The notes under the pieces were generated by a model. The model saw only the letters and a program-made list of their open reading frames with translations. It did no database searches and was not told the origin of the DNA. Positions 9,332 to 17,935 of a DNA stretch of 64,000 nucleotides are shown in pieces (positions within the stretch are counted from its first letter, which is position 1; every line of letters begins with the position of its first letter). The DNA lies in NCBI RefSeq assembly GCF_016908565.1, contig NZ_JAFBED010000008.1, forward strand, positions 52,150-116,149. The letters run 5' to 3'. A program made the position numbers and the translations under genes. Origin of the DNA: Sutcliffiella tianshenii (GTDB lineage: Bacteria; Bacillota; Bacilli; Bacillales; Bacillaceae_I).

Positions 9332-10485
9332 TCCTTTAAAAACTTCTCCATCCGATCCATTGCTTTTTCCAGTGATTCCATTGTATATGCATAGGAGAGG
9401 CGGACATATCCTTCTCCAAGTGGGGAAAAGGCACTTCCGGGTACTACTGCAACCCCGGCTTCTTCCACCATCTTCAATGCGAAATCAAAAGAGGGCATAT
9501 TGTATTTTTCTATGGAAGGAAATAAATAAAAGGCACCTGATGGTTTTACTACATCCAGCCCCATCCTAAGCAATCTTTGATACACATATTCCATTCTATC
9601 CTGATATTGCACTTTCATTTCCAACGCATCATCTTTTCCGTTTGTCAATGCTTCGAGGGCTGCATATTGAGAAATGGAGGAGGTACAGGATACATTATAC
9701 TGATGCACCTTCAGCATCTGTTTCATTAAGTATTCCGGACCGAAGACCAATCCTATCCGCCAGCCAGTCATGGAATGGGACTTCGAAATACCGTTGATTA
9801 CGATGGTCTTATCTCGCATCCCTTCAATAGTAGAGATGGAAAAATGCTCATGATCAAAGACCAACTCACTGTATATTTCATCGGAAAGGACAAAGATATC
9901 CTTATCCTTCAACAGCTTGGCGATACTTACCAGTTCGTCCTTTGGGAGTGTAACACCTGTAGGGTTTGATGGGTATGGCAGGATGATGCACCTAGTCTTT
10001 TCAGTAATATGCTCCGTGAGCAGATCTGCAGTCAATTTGAATTCGGTAATGGTAGTGTCGACATGGACAGGCGTTGCCCCGCATAGCTTGATGATCGGCT
10101 CGTAACCGGGGTATACCGGTCCCGGCAAGATGACTTCAGTCCCTGGCTCAAGGATGGTGCGAAGCGCAATGTCAATACCTTGGCTAGCACCGACAGTGAC
10201 AATCACCTCAGCTTCAGGGTTATACGTTTGTCCATACTTTTCAGATACAAATGAACAGGCAGCTTTTCTTAATTCAAGGATTCCTGCATTGTGGGTATAA
10301 CTTGTATAATTTGATTCTATAGCATGAATAGCAGCATTTTTTACATGCATGGGTGTGGGGAAGTCAGGCTGCCCGATGGTAAGGGAAAGCACATCATCGT
10401 ACTTTGCAACCAGATTGAAAAATTTGCGGATTCCCGATATCTCTATATTTCGAACGTTCTCATTGATTAGATGCTCCATCATCAT
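9322..10485 (-). CDS. patA: PLP-dependent aminotransferase class I/II (PatA-type)
   Basis: This protein of up to 387 residues matches what I recall of Bacillus PatA along its length, including MEHL at the start, EISGIRKFFNLV, YPSNPTGVTLP and the PLP-lysine segment INGISKSHSMTGWRIG. Fold-type I aminotransferases of this group move amino groups between amino acids and 2-oxo acids; B. subtilis PatA acts on N-acetyl-LL-diaminopimelate in lysine and cell-wall precursor synthesis. Three successive ATG codons follow AAAGGAG; the second gives the best spacing and the third (10479) matches the B. subtilis start. It is a single gene, convergent with the second subtilisin. Confidence 0.9.
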   Translation of the reverse strand: MMMEHLINENVRNIEISGIRKFFNLVAKYDDVLSLTIGQPDFPTPMHVKNAAIHAIESNYTSYTHNAGILELRKAACSFVSEKYGQTYNPEAEVIVTVGASQGIDIALRTILEPGTEVILPGPVYPGYEPIIKLCGATPVHVDTTITEFKLTADLLTEHITEKTRCIILPYPSNPTGVTLPKDELVSIAKLLKDKDIFVLSDEIYSELVFDHEHFSISTIEGMRDKTIVINGISKSHSMTGWRIGLVFGPEYLMKQMLKVHQYNVSCTSSISQYAALEALTNGKDDALEMKVQYQDRMEYVYQRLLRMGLDVVKPSGAFYLFPSIEKYNMPSFDFALKMVEEAGVAVVPGSAFSPLGEGYVRLSYAYTMESLEKAMDRMEKFLKELT

Positions 10486-10626
10486 TAAACTCCTTTTTCT
10501 ATTACAAATAGGACTGATTTCACTTTCTACATAGTATAAGCCAGTTTTTTTCTCCTGTCCAAAGGAATATTCAGATAAATGTAGTATTAGTACTGACAGC
10601 CATCTGAAACGGAAGGAGTAATTGAC

Positions 10627-11079
10627 ATGGTTAAAATATGGTTTGTCCTCATTGCGTTTTTGGGAGGGATACTTGGAGGGATCCAGGCTCCGGTAAACAG
10701 TCAGCTCGGGAAAAAGATCGGAAGTCTTGAAGCATCATTTGTATCGTTTTTCATCGGGACTCTATTTCTACTATTATTGACAACCTTCTTTGGAAAGGGA
10801 AATCTGATGCAACTGCCACATGTTCCAAAATGGCAGCTGGTGGGTGGCTTCCTTGGAGCGTGCTTTGTCACATTTGTCATCATGGCCGTCCCGAAAATAG
10901 GTGTGGCATTAACAATTATTTCTTTAATTATCGGCCAGATGATCGTAAGCATGGTGATCGATCATTTTGGATTATTCGGTTCTGCAAAAATAGCGCTAAA
11001 TTACCAAAGGCTTTTGGGTGTTGTAATGATGCTGGTTGCCCTGGTTTTTATTTATCGCGGCACTGTCGTAGTGAAGTAA
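10627..11079 (+). CDS. small DMT-superfamily membrane protein (DUF606/YdcZ)
   Basis: This 150-residue protein has five hydrophobic segments, beginning WFVLIAFLGGILGGIQAPVNSQLGKKIG, which is the recognisable start of the DUF606/YdcZ half-size drug/metabolite transporter family. Members are about 140-150 residues and often occur as fused or paired copies; here there is a single copy and no second half next to it. It probably dimerises in the membrane. GGAAGGAG sits about 7 bases before the ATG. No substrate can be read from the sequence. Confidence 0.8.
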   Translation: MVKIWFVLIAFLGGILGGIQAPVNSQLGKKIGSLEASFVSFFIGTLFLLLLTTFFGKGNLMQLPHVPKWQLVGGFLGACFVTFVIMAVPKIGVALTIISLIIGQMIVSMVIDHFGLFGSAKIALNYQRLLGVVMMLVALVFIYRGTVVVK

Positions 11080-11367
11080 GGGATAATCCAAATGTAGGTA
11101 AATAGGTATGAAGTGGGGAATCAAGGTGCCCAGAATGGATAAAAACAACCTAAAGTGTATACATGTTTACGAGGGAAGTCCTAGAAAAATATGAAACAAG
11201 TAGGATAGGAAAAAAAATACATGTGCTGTATGATATAATTAAACACAGAATATTCACATAAATCAAAATATTTCTCTTCTCCATTGCCTTACGTAATGTT
11301 ACTCCTTTCATCTTAGTATTACTGGGAATTGGTGTCTGTTGGATTCCGTCTGAAAGGGGAAAGAGTA

Positions 11368-11586
11368 ATGGACATTTTGTTCGAGATTTGGTTAAGGTTG
11401 TTTGAGGTGTATGCGGAAGATTTGTTTTTCCAAGGTGAATCATCAGGGGTCTTTTCATTCTTGCTTATTGGTGTATTGGCATATCTGTTCAAGCAAGAGA
11501 AAACAGGGCAGAGCCAGAGTGGGAATGGCTGTACCTGTTGCAGAAAAGAGAGAGAAAAGAAGCAAACAGATGAGTCGTCCCAATAG
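11368..11586 (+). CDS. small single-span membrane protein, hypothetical
   Basis: This 72-residue ORF starts at ATG 11368 behind AAAGGGGAAAG; the same frame extends upstream to 11329 but without a ribosome site. It has an amphipathic N-terminus (MDILFEIWLRLFEVYAEDLF) and one membrane segment (VFSFLLIGVLAYLF). The polar tail contains a CTCC cysteine cluster and ends in lysine- and glutamate-rich sequence. I do not recognise a family. A good ribosome site and a following terminator support expression. The cysteines could bind metal or anchor a lipid, but that is only a guess. Confidence 0.55.
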   Translation: MDILFEIWLRLFEVYAEDLFFQGESSGVFSFLLIGVLAYLFKQEKTGQSQSGNGCTCCRKEREKKQTDESSQ

Positions 11587-11597
11587 AATGCATGAGT

Positions 11598-11624
11598 AAA
11601 GAAGCGGATTCTATCCGCTTCTTT
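11598..11624. terminator. bidirectional terminator between convergent small genes
   Basis: AAAGAAGCGGAT and ATCCGCTTCTTT form a perfect 12-bp stem with a 3-base loop. A-rich and T-rich flanks let it serve both the plus-strand small membrane gene and the minus-strand IDEAL gene whose stop it overlaps. Confidence 0.85.
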
Positions 11625-11862
11625 ATTCTTTAATGTGTGAAAATTGATCAAGCAGTTCATTATATTGAGTGGATAAACGATTGAATTTCTCTTGGTTCCT
11701 ATTGCTCAGCGCTTGATCTATTTCGTGCATAAGCCGTTTTTGATGATATTGAAATACAGAGGAGTCGACAATGAGTTGTGCCATTTTCTCCTCTTTCGTC
11801 ATATCTAAGTTTTGGATATTCGATACAAATTGTTCTGGTTGAAAAGCAAAATGTTTATTCAT
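11623..11862 (-). CDS. IDEAL-domain small protein
   Basis: This 79-residue soluble protein has a C-terminal half, MHEIDQALSNRNQEKFNRLS followed by TQYNELL, that fits the IDEAL domain, a short helical hairpin found in Bacillus proteins such as YpiB and ComK-related regulators. The N-terminal half is also helical. In the family the domain mediates protein-protein contacts; the partner here is unknown. AGGGGGTAAAAATT precedes the ATG on the minus strand. It stands alone, convergent with the small membrane gene. Confidence 0.7.
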   Translation of the reverse strand: MNKHFAFQPEQFVSNIQNLDMTKEEKMAQLIVDSSVFQYHQKRLMHEIDQALSNRNQEKFNRLSTQYNELLDQFSHIKE

Positions 11863-12044
11863 AATTTTTACCCCCTGTGCGCAATTTTGGTTTAGTGTAT
11901 CGGGTTAATCATGAAAGGAAAGGTTAGAAAGAACCCTGCTCCTTTGTCCTATTATCTGATATTTTCCTGGATTTGTGAAGAAGTATTTTTAGAAAATTTA
12001 GATATATCAGAAAAAATAGTGGTAACTTTGTTAATCAGTGGCAG

Positions 12045-12073
12045 TTGACAAAGACGAATATTCGTTTATTTGA
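12045..12073 (+). promoter_or_regulatory. promoter region of the purine permease with PurBox-like palindrome
   Basis: A consensus -35 TTGACA lies at 12045-12050, but the -10 at the usual spacing (12068-12073) is poor. The spacer carries ACGAATATTCGT (12054-12065). Read on the minus strand, 12057-12069 gives ATAAACGAATATT, which matches the Bacillus PurBox (AWWWCCGAACWWT, recalled) at 11 of 13 positions. The identical 13-mer recurs in forward orientation at 12217-12229. This suggests PurR control of a purine permease, but the two copies are 160 bases apart rather than the usual 16-17. Confidence 0.4.
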
Positions 12074-12275
12074 TTAATTTTTATATACCCATAATTAAAT
12101 GAATGAAAACAAAGTTGATCAAATTACGCCTTTCCATAAATAGTTTAGCCTTTTAAATTCGTTAAAAAGAGAGAAAGAAGTGAACCGTTTTTTAATTTTC
12201 ACTTGTTTTTTGTTGTATAAACGAATATTATTATTAAGGTTTCATTATTACATTCGTTTTTTGGAGGGCAAAACT

Positions 12276-13574
12276 GTGATTGAGAAATTATTTGGACTTA
12301 AGAGTTCTGGAACAAATATAAAGACGGAAGTGTTGGCGGGTATTACCACCTTCCTTACAATGGTATATATCGTAATCGTGAATCCTGCGATTCTATCAGC
12401 TGCAGGAATTCCATTTGAACAAGTTTTCATGGCTACTATCATTGCAGCAGTGGTTGGCACGCTTACAATGGGCCTTTTAGCGAAATATCCAGTAGCTGTA
12501 GCACCCGGTATGGGGCTGAATGCATATTTCACAACGGTTGTTGCCAGCCAAGGACTGACCTATCAAGCTGTGCTCGGGACCGTATTCCTTGCAGGACTGA
12601 TCATTATCATCCTAAGTTTAACGAATCTAAGGAAAGCGTTGATTGAAGCTATCCCGGCGCCACTGAAGTATGGCATCACGGCAGGTATTGGATTGTTCAT
12701 TGCTTTTCTGGGCCTGAAAATGGCTGGTATAGTGCAGCCGAGTGAGGCAACGCTGATTACACTTGGGGATTTTACTGAGCCTGCAACAGCATTAGCCATA
12801 GGGGGATTGATCTTAACCTTGATTCTGATGGCTAAAAGAGTGACAGGTGCCTTGTTCTTCGGGATGATTGCCACTGCGGTTGGGGGATATTTCTTGGACC
12901 TACTGAAATTCGATGGTTATTTTTCTGTTCCGCCCTTGCCGACTTTCATTAATTTAGGGGAAGCGGTAAGCGGGGTATTTTCAAACAGCTTATATACAGT
13001 TGTTTTTGCATTTGTTCTGGTGACAATCTTTGACTCGACCGGTACACTTGTTGGTGTATCCGAACAAGGTGGCTTTATGAAAAATGGAAAGCTGCCACGT
13101 ACCAAGCAGGCTACGTTATCAGATTCATTTGCGACTACAATAGGGGCAGCGTTTGGTACAAGTCCATCTTGTGCGTACATTGAATCTTCTTCAGGTGTTG
13201 CTGCAGGCGGGAGAACCGGGTTGACTGCAGTGGTTGTCGCGGTGTTATTCCTAGTGTCGATGATTTTTTCTCCATTTATATCGGCAATTTCCATGTTGCC
13301 TGCCATTACTGCACCAATTTTGATCATTGTGGGATGTTTCATGATGGAAGGCCTTGCGAAGATTATGTGGAACAGATTTGATGAAGCATTTCCTGCGTTT
13401 GCAATCATTCTTATCATGCCACTTACTTCTAGCATCGCTACAGGTATTGCAGTCGGTTTCATTTTGTATCCGATCTTGAAGGCTGTCACAGGTAAGTGGA
13501 AGGAAGTACACCCACTCATTTATATTTTTGCAGTGATTTTCCTTGTTCAGATGATTTACTTCCCTATGCATTGA
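12276..13574 (+). CDS. NCS2-family nucleobase permease (PbuG/PbuO, AzgA-like)
   Basis: This 432-residue membrane protein has the AzgA-type hallmarks: IKTEVLAGITTFLTMVYIV at the N-terminus, PVAVAPGMGLNAYF, and FDSTGTLVGVSEQ followed by a serine-rich segment (GTSPSCAYIESSSGVAAGGR). The AzgA/PbuG branch imports hypoxanthine, guanine or adenine with protons. GTG 12276 is chosen because TTGGAGGG lies 9 bases upstream and the protein then begins with the family-typical MIEKLFGL; an in-frame ATG at 12180 adds 32 atypical residues. It is followed by a strong terminator. I saw no purine riboswitch in the 400-base leader. Confidence 0.9.
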   Translation: MIEKLFGLKSSGTNIKTEVLAGITTFLTMVYIVIVNPAILSAAGIPFEQVFMATIIAAVVGTLTMGLLAKYPVAVAPGMGLNAYFTTVVASQGLTYQAVLGTVFLAGLIIIILSLTNLRKALIEAIPAPLKYGITAGIGLFIAFLGLKMAGIVQPSEATLITLGDFTEPATALAIGGLILTLILMAKRVTGALFFGMIATAVGGYFLDLLKFDGYFSVPPLPTFINLGEAVSGVFSNSLYTVVFAFVLVTIFDSTGTLVGVSEQGGFMKNGKLPRTKQATLSDSFATTIGAAFGTSPSCAYIESSSGVAAGGRTGLTAVVVAVLFLVSMIFSPFISAISMLPAITAPILIIVGCFMMEGLAKIMWNRFDEAFPAFAIILIMPLTSSIATGIAVGFILYPILKAVTGKWKEVHPLIYIFAVIFLVQMIYFPMH

Positions 13575-13597
13575 CAGGTTAGGATGGAAAAGTAATA

Positions 13598-13630
13598 CGA
13601 GCAAAGGCTTTAAGGCCTTTGCTCGTTTTT
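13598..13630. terminator. terminator between permease and PadR gene
   Basis: CGAGCAAAGGC and GCCTTTGCTCG form an 11-bp stem followed by TTTTT. It overlaps the minus-strand PadR stop codon. Confidence 0.88.
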
Positions 13631-14185
13631 GATTTTTCTGTTATTTTCAAATAACCCGTCCAGTGCATCACTGTGCAACTTTTCCAGCCATGCCAGCTCC
13701 ACCTTACATAATTCATGTGCATTCTTCATGATGGAAACAGATCCATGGGGTGCACCATCCCCGTAAAATTGATAAACCCTTTCAAGCATTTCCAATTGGA
13801 ATTTTGTGTGCTCGATCCGATCTTTCAGTATCCTGCTAATCATCTTGGAATCCCCAAGGTGGATAAATGCAAGCGCGGTATACATTGGATGATAGTAATT
13901 CGTTTCTGCTTTGAATTGTTTCTTTAACAGTTCCTGAAAAGTGCCTTTTCCTTTTTCAGTTATATAATAAATGGTTTTATCTGGCCTTGACTGATCCTTT
14001 ACAACTTCCCGGACAGCGATTTGCTCTTGTTTAAGCAGTTTTTCCACTGCATAGTATAAAGAGCCTTTTGCAAGTTTTATATAATGCTCCATATGTCTTT
14101 CCTGCATCACCTGCTGCATTTCATAGGGATGTTTATCCCCTTCCATTAATAACCCGAGTATCACAAGATTCATTGCCAATTTCAT
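13610..14185 (-). CDS. PadR-family transcriptional regulator
   Basis: This 191-residue regulator opens with the PadR winged helix (LVILGLLMEGDKHPYEMQQVM, then LAKGSLYYAVEKLLKQ and YYITEKG). A helical C-terminal half of about 90 residues follows and probably dimerises, as in the longer (VirR/AphA-like) PadR subgroup. PadR proteins are mostly repressors of efflux or phenolic-acid genes and often repress themselves. AGAAGGTG precedes the ATG. No obvious target gene is adjacent; the purine permease and the KinB-like kinase are its neighbours. An inverted repeat in its own leader may be its operator. Confidence 0.85.
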   Translation of the reverse strand: MKLAMNLVILGLLMEGDKHPYEMQQVMQERHMEHYIKLAKGSLYYAVEKLLKQEQIAVREVVKDQSRPDKTIYYITEKGKGTFQELLKKQFKAETNYYHPMYTALAFIHLGDSKMISRILKDRIEHTKFQLEMLERVYQFYGDGAPHGSVSIMKNAHELCKVELAWLEKLHSDALDGLFENNRKIKNEQRP

Positions 14186-14197
14186 GCACCTTCTTAT

Positions 14198-14261
14198 AGG
14201 AACTTCTTTCTCATAAAGAATTATATTCTTCTATTATAAAGGAAAGAGACCTTTAGTTCCT
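14198..14261. promoter_or_regulatory. AGGAACT / AGTTCCT inverted repeat in the padR leader
   Basis: AGGAACT (14198-14204) and AGTTCCT (14255-14261) are perfect inverted 7-mers 57 bases apart, start to start, upstream of the PadR start. They bracket TTATAAT-like promoter sequence on the minus strand. Autoregulation by the PadR protein would explain them, or they form a leader stem. The spacing is long for a single PadR site. Confidence 0.3.
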
Positions 14262-14474
14262 AAAAATATCACTTACCTTCATTCAGGATGTGCAAATGTA
14301 TAGAGCACTTTCGTATTTTGTCTTCATTTCGACTAGACAGTCTTTGAATCTAAAACCTATAATAGGTAAGGTATGCTTTCTTGAGAAGGGTACAATATAG
14401 TAAGTAATAGGATGACAATCATTGATTTTCCACTTTCGGTAAATCGATGTATGTAATTGGAGGAACCCCGTTTA

Positions 14475-15740
14475 ATGATCTTTCTGATTAAACCATTAAT
14501 CGTCAATATAACCATCATTTTTTCGCTATTATTCAATTCGAACATGTTTTTCCCTTTTAGTAAACGTAAGCCGTTGAACTTCAAGCAACAAACGATCTTT
14601 GCGCTTTTCAGTGCTTTTGCTGCTCTTTTATGCATGCTTTATCCGATAGAAACCTTGAAAGAAACCCATTTTGACCTCAGGATGATCCCTATTCTCCTAG
14701 TGACATTATATTGTGGTGTGTACCCCGGACTTTTAAGTGCAGCCATCGTTTCGGTAGTTCGATTCCTTATTGGAGGTGAATTCCTCTATGTGGGAATTGC
14801 AGTCTCCATATTGGCTTTTATCATAGCAATCACTTTTCGGCCGGTGTTCTTAAAAAGCGCCAATAAAGGATTGTACGGGCTGATCATTCTAGTCTTTTAT
14901 TATTCTGGATATATCTTTATCCTCTATAATACTGTTTCTTTTTTGGATATCAGTTTTTATCTCGTATACTTTTTGGCTTTTTCTGCAACGTTCCTTTCAT
15001 TGATTTATGTTGTGGAGCATTTGATCTTGGCGAACCAGCAATTTGATGAAACATTGTATCTCGAGAAATTATCCACCATTGGGCAAATGGCGGCTGCATT
15101 TGCCCATGAAATTCGTAACCCCATCACGACTGTTCGTGGATTTATCCAGTATTTGAATACAGACACAAAGGATGATAGGCTGCAACAGTTCGCCCCCTTG
15201 ATCCTGGACGAGTTGGATCGTACTAACAAAATTATTACGAATTACCTGACAGTTGCGAAGCCCACTTCTTTTTCCTTGAAATTCGTCGACCTAAATATGG
15301 TCCTTACCGATTCTGTGGAATTGCTAAGACCTTTTGGTTCTTACCGTAATGTATCTTTGGAACTCGATTTGGAAGGGAATCATTTCATCTATTCGGATGA
15401 ACAACATTTAAAACAGGTGATCATGAATATTATAAAGAATGGCATAGAATCCATCGATGAGGAAAAGGGGGGATATGTCAAAATAGAGAAAAAGAATGGT
15501 GATACAAAAGGTTCTGCCGTTATCACGTTCACAGATAACGGGATCGGGATGTCAGAAGAACAACTCGAAAAAATAGGTCTGCCTTACTATACGACAAAAT
15601 CAAAAGGAACTGGATTAGGCAGCATGATTACAAACAGGCTTGTACATGAAATGAAGGGTAAAATAATCTATGATAGTAAAGTGGAGCACGGTACAAGAGT
15701 GACGATTATTTTGCCGACAGCGAGCCAGTATCGAAACTAA
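14475..15740 (+). CDS. membrane sensor histidine kinase, KinB-like
   Basis: This 421-residue kinase starts with five to six membrane helices of the 5TM-5TMR_LYT type (RMIPILLVTLYCGVYPGLLSA). It continues with a HisKA domain carrying the H-box AAAFAHEIRNPITTVRGFI, and an ATPase domain with NIIKNGIES, DNGIGM and GTGLGS boxes. The H-box and overall plan resemble Bacillus sporulation phosphorelay kinases, KinB in particular (length about 428). ATG 14475 follows GGAGGA at about 10 bases; a TTG at 14457 is in frame but overlaps that site. There is no adjacent response regulator, as expected for a phosphorelay kinase feeding Spo0F. That role is inference. Confidence 0.85.
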   Translation: MIFLIKPLIVNITIIFSLLFNSNMFFPFSKRKPLNFKQQTIFALFSAFAALLCMLYPIETLKETHFDLRMIPILLVTLYCGVYPGLLSAAIVSVVRFLIGGEFLYVGIAVSILAFIIAITFRPVFLKSANKGLYGLIILVFYYSGYIFILYNTVSFLDISFYLVYFLAFSATFLSLIYVVEHLILANQQFDETLYLEKLSTIGQMAAAFAHEIRNPITTVRGFIQYLNTDTKDDRLQQFAPLILDELDRTNKIITNYLTVAKPTSFSLKFVDLNMVLTDSVELLRPFGSYRNVSLELDLEGNHFIYSDEQHLKQVIMNIIKNGIESIDEEKGGYVKIEKKNGDTKGSAVITFTDNGIGMSEEQLEKIGLPYYTTKSKGTGLGSMITNRLVHEMKGKIIYDSKVEHGTRVTIILPTASQYRN

Positions 15741-15788
15741 TTTAAAAAGGCAGACATGGACATTGTCCCTTTCTGCCTTTTTAAATTA
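15738..15788. terminator. long bidirectional terminator
   Basis: TAATTTAAAAAGGCAGA and TCTGCCTTTTTAAATTA are near-perfect inverted arms of about 17 bp shared by the kinase gene and the convergent lipoprotein gene. The left arm includes the kinase stop codon. Confidence 0.88.
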
Positions 15789-16208
15789 ATTATTTTTCTC
15801 CAACGTAACCTCACCAGTTGTTGGATCTACCATATACCATCCACGGGACATTTTTTCTGGCTGATTATTGAAATGAACCAGTTCGGAAACATGAAATAGA
15901 TAAAAATCTTCCTTGAATCCTTCGAAAGTGACCGATACACCTTCATTATCTTGTAATTTCAGGTGTTTTCTCACAAGCTGCTTAGCATCTTCCTTAGAAT
16001 AAAAGTGCTTTTCTGAATTGATTTTCTCAACCGCCTGCGGCACCTGGTTTCTTGCCCCAATCAGCATTTCTTCATTAGATGGCATTTCACCCGGATGTTC
16101 AGTGTCTGTCAGAGTAGAGTCGTTTTCCCCTGCTCGATTGTTATCTTCCTGCATCCCACACCCACCAGCCAATACGACTACAGTCAATAGGAACAATGGC
16201 ATTCTCAT
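15786..16208 (-). CDS. lipoprotein with PepSY-like C-terminus
   Basis: This secreted lipoprotein has about 140 residues. The signal segment MRMPLFLLTVVVLAGGCG ends in a lipobox-like LAGGC whose cysteine would be lipidated. An acidic linker follows, then a domain (YSKEDAKQLVRKHLK to YMVDPTTGEVTLE) resembling PepSY, a fold often linked to peptidase inhibition. The start at 16208 gives a typical short n-region; an ATG six codons earlier (16226) has no visible ribosome site. It is convergent with the KinB-like kinase; no functional link is evident. Confidence 0.65.
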   Translation of the reverse strand: MRMPLFLLTVVVLAGGCGMQEDNNRAGENDSTLTDTEHPGEMPSNEEMLIGARNQVPQAVEKINSEKHFYSKEDAKQLVRKHLKLQDNEGVSVTFEGFKEDFYLFHVSELVHFNNQPEKMSRGWYMVDPTTGEVTLEKNN

Positions 16209-16431
16209 TTTTTCATTCTGCTCCATTCAAATTTATTTGCTATTAGTATGATTATGGGGAGTGTCTACTATTCATCTTTTAACTGTGTATTGAACGGTCA
16301 TGTATGTTCATATCATTATTATAAGAACTACTGAGTGCAATATTAATCATGTTAAATCTAAGTAAAGAAGAAGGAGTGGGAGGATTCATTAGAGAATACT
16401 TCATTTATCAATATTTATTGGGGGAAAGAAT

Positions 16432-17763
16432 GTGGCAAACTTAGAGAATAAAGTCGAAAGTCACCTTTACCATGAACAAAAACCAAGATCTCCCTGGCAG
16501 CTCTATTTTTCATTGCCTATATTATCTTGGGCATTATATGATTTTGCAAACACCATCTTTTCATCAAACATCATTACAATATTCTTTCCTTTTTATCTGC
16601 AGGAGGTAATTGGGACGAATGAACAGATGGACCAGATTGCCAGCACATTTTTATCCTATGCAAATGCAACTGCCAGTTTCTTTCTGGTTCTTTTTTCTCC
16701 ATTGTTTGGTGTGCTGATTGATCGTACTGGAAAAAGAAAATCCTACATCATCCCATTTACATTGATGGTAGTATTATGCACCATTTTCATGGGGGTTTTT
16801 GCTTCTTTGGAGAGCAGCCGACTACTCTTCGGATTGCCGATCTCCTTTATTGGAGTGTTGCTCCTGTTTGTGGTCGCCAAATTCTTTTTCCATTCATCTC
16901 TCATTTTCTACGACACCATGATGCCTGATCTTGGTTCGAAAAAAGAGATGCCACTCATTTCTGGCTTCGGTATAGCAGTGGGATACTTGGGGACATTGTT
17001 AGGTTTAACCGTATACCTTTATGTTGGAGACAGTGGGTTCCACCGGGCATTCATCCCGACAGGCATATTATTTTTACTATTTTCCCTGCCTCTATTTTTC
17101 GTTTACAAAGATAAACCCATACAAGTTACGGAAAAAAAATCTTTTATCAGCGGTTATAAGGAAATTCTTCAGACATTCAAGGAAATGCGCATATACCGAC
17201 CGGTTTTCCTGTTTATGATCGCCTATTTCTTTATCAACGATGCCATTGCGACAGCAATTGCCATGATGGCGATCTATGCAAGGTCCATCGGAGGGTTTAC
17301 TGCATCTGAATTCATTCTGCTGTATCTGGTTTCGACCGTTTCGAGTATTATCGGGTCATTCATTTACGGGTATATTGCAAAGAGGATCGGTTCGAAATAT
17401 GCGGTTGTTTCTGTTGCCGGGCTGTTGATCGTTGCGTTACTGTTCGCCGTATTCTCGATTGCCCCATGGATGCTCTGGACAGCTGGAAGTCTATTTGGAG
17501 TTGCATTGGGAGCTACCTGGGTCACATCGAGAACGTTCATTATTGAATTGACCCCGGAAGGGAAGAGGGGACAGTTCTTCGGGCTATTTGCATTTTCAGG
17601 AAAAGTATCCTCCATTGTTGGTCCTTTGATCTATGGAACGATCACGCTTCTATTGGCGAGCCATGGGAATTTAGCCAGCAGGACGGCGCTTGGTTCATTG
17701 ATAATACTTGCATTCATAGGGCTTATAGTGACTTTGAAAGTGCCATACAAAAAAGAAGCATAG
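16432..17763 (+). CDS. MFS transporter, UMF1/Atg22-like
   Basis: This 443-residue carrier has twelve predicted membrane helices. The early motifs LSWALYDFANTIFSSNI and DRTGKRKSYIIPF are typical of the UMF1/Atg22-like MFS branch found in Firmicutes. Yeast Atg22 exports amino acids from the vacuole; bacterial substrates are mostly unknown. The start is GTG 16432, with GGGGG about 7 bases upstream; an overlapping ATG at 16430 hits a stop after four codons. It is a single-gene unit ending in a clean terminator. Confidence 0.82.
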   Translation: MANLENKVESHLYHEQKPRSPWQLYFSLPILSWALYDFANTIFSSNIITIFFPFYLQEVIGTNEQMDQIASTFLSYANATASFFLVLFSPLFGVLIDRTGKRKSYIIPFTLMVVLCTIFMGVFASLESSRLLFGLPISFIGVLLLFVVAKFFFHSSLIFYDTMMPDLGSKKEMPLISGFGIAVGYLGTLLGLTVYLYVGDSGFHRAFIPTGILFLLFSLPLFFVYKDKPIQVTEKKSFISGYKEILQTFKEMRIYRPVFLFMIAYFFINDAIATAIAMMAIYARSIGGFTASEFILLYLVSTVSSIIGSFIYGYIAKRIGSKYAVVSVAGLLIVALLFAVFSIAPWMLWTAGSLFGVALGATWVTSRTFIIELTPEGKRGQFFGLFAFSGKVSSIVGPLIYGTITLLLASHGNLASRTALGSLIILAFIGLIVTLKVPYKKEA

Positions 17764-17770
17764 AACAGGA

Positions 17771-17796
17771 GGAAGCTGAAATCAGCTTCCTTTTTT
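17771..17796 (+). terminator. terminator of the UMF1-like carrier gene
   Basis: GGAAGCTGA and TCAGCTTCC form a perfect 9-bp stem followed by TTTTTT. Confidence 0.88.
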
Positions 17797-17848
17797 AATT
17801 TTGGAGCATACTATTTTAATTATCTTTTTATAATCAGTACAATCTATG

Positions 17849-17877
17849 TTGACAGAAAAACAGTTTATTAATATAAT
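17849..17877 (+). promoter_or_regulatory. consensus sigma-A promoter of the thiol-disulfide gene
   Basis: TTGACA (17849-17854) and TATAAT (17872-17877) are both perfect and separated by exactly 17 bases. Transcription should begin near 17884, inside the adjoining PerR-type box. Confidence 0.85.
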
Positions 17878-17885
17878 GTTTTATA

Positions 17886-17900
17886 TAATAATCATTATAA
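17886..17900. promoter_or_regulatory. PerR box (Fur-superfamily operator)
   Basis: TAATAATCATTATAA matches the 7-1-7 PerR box TTATAATNATTATAA at 14 of 15 positions and the Fur 7-1-7 box less well. It covers about +2 to +17 of a perfect sigma-A promoter, a classical repressor position. Peroxide-induced derepression of the downstream redox protein is the natural reading; Fur or Zur binding is the alternative. Confidence 0.7.
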
Positions 17901-17935
17901 AATAGTAATTTTTATAAAGGAAAGGGAGAGTCAGC

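Noticed and set aside
11110..11196. 28-codon ORF after the DUF606 gene
   Set aside because: Weak ribosome site and no recognisable features; not enough to call.
11863..12275. Purine riboswitch expected before a nucleobase permease
   Set aside because: The 400-base leader lacks the conserved three-way-junction sequence of the guanine/adenine aptamer; only PurBox-like motifs are present.
12917..13519. 200-codon minus-strand ORF inside the permease gene
   Set aside because: It is antisense to a conserved NCS2 permease and has no family features.
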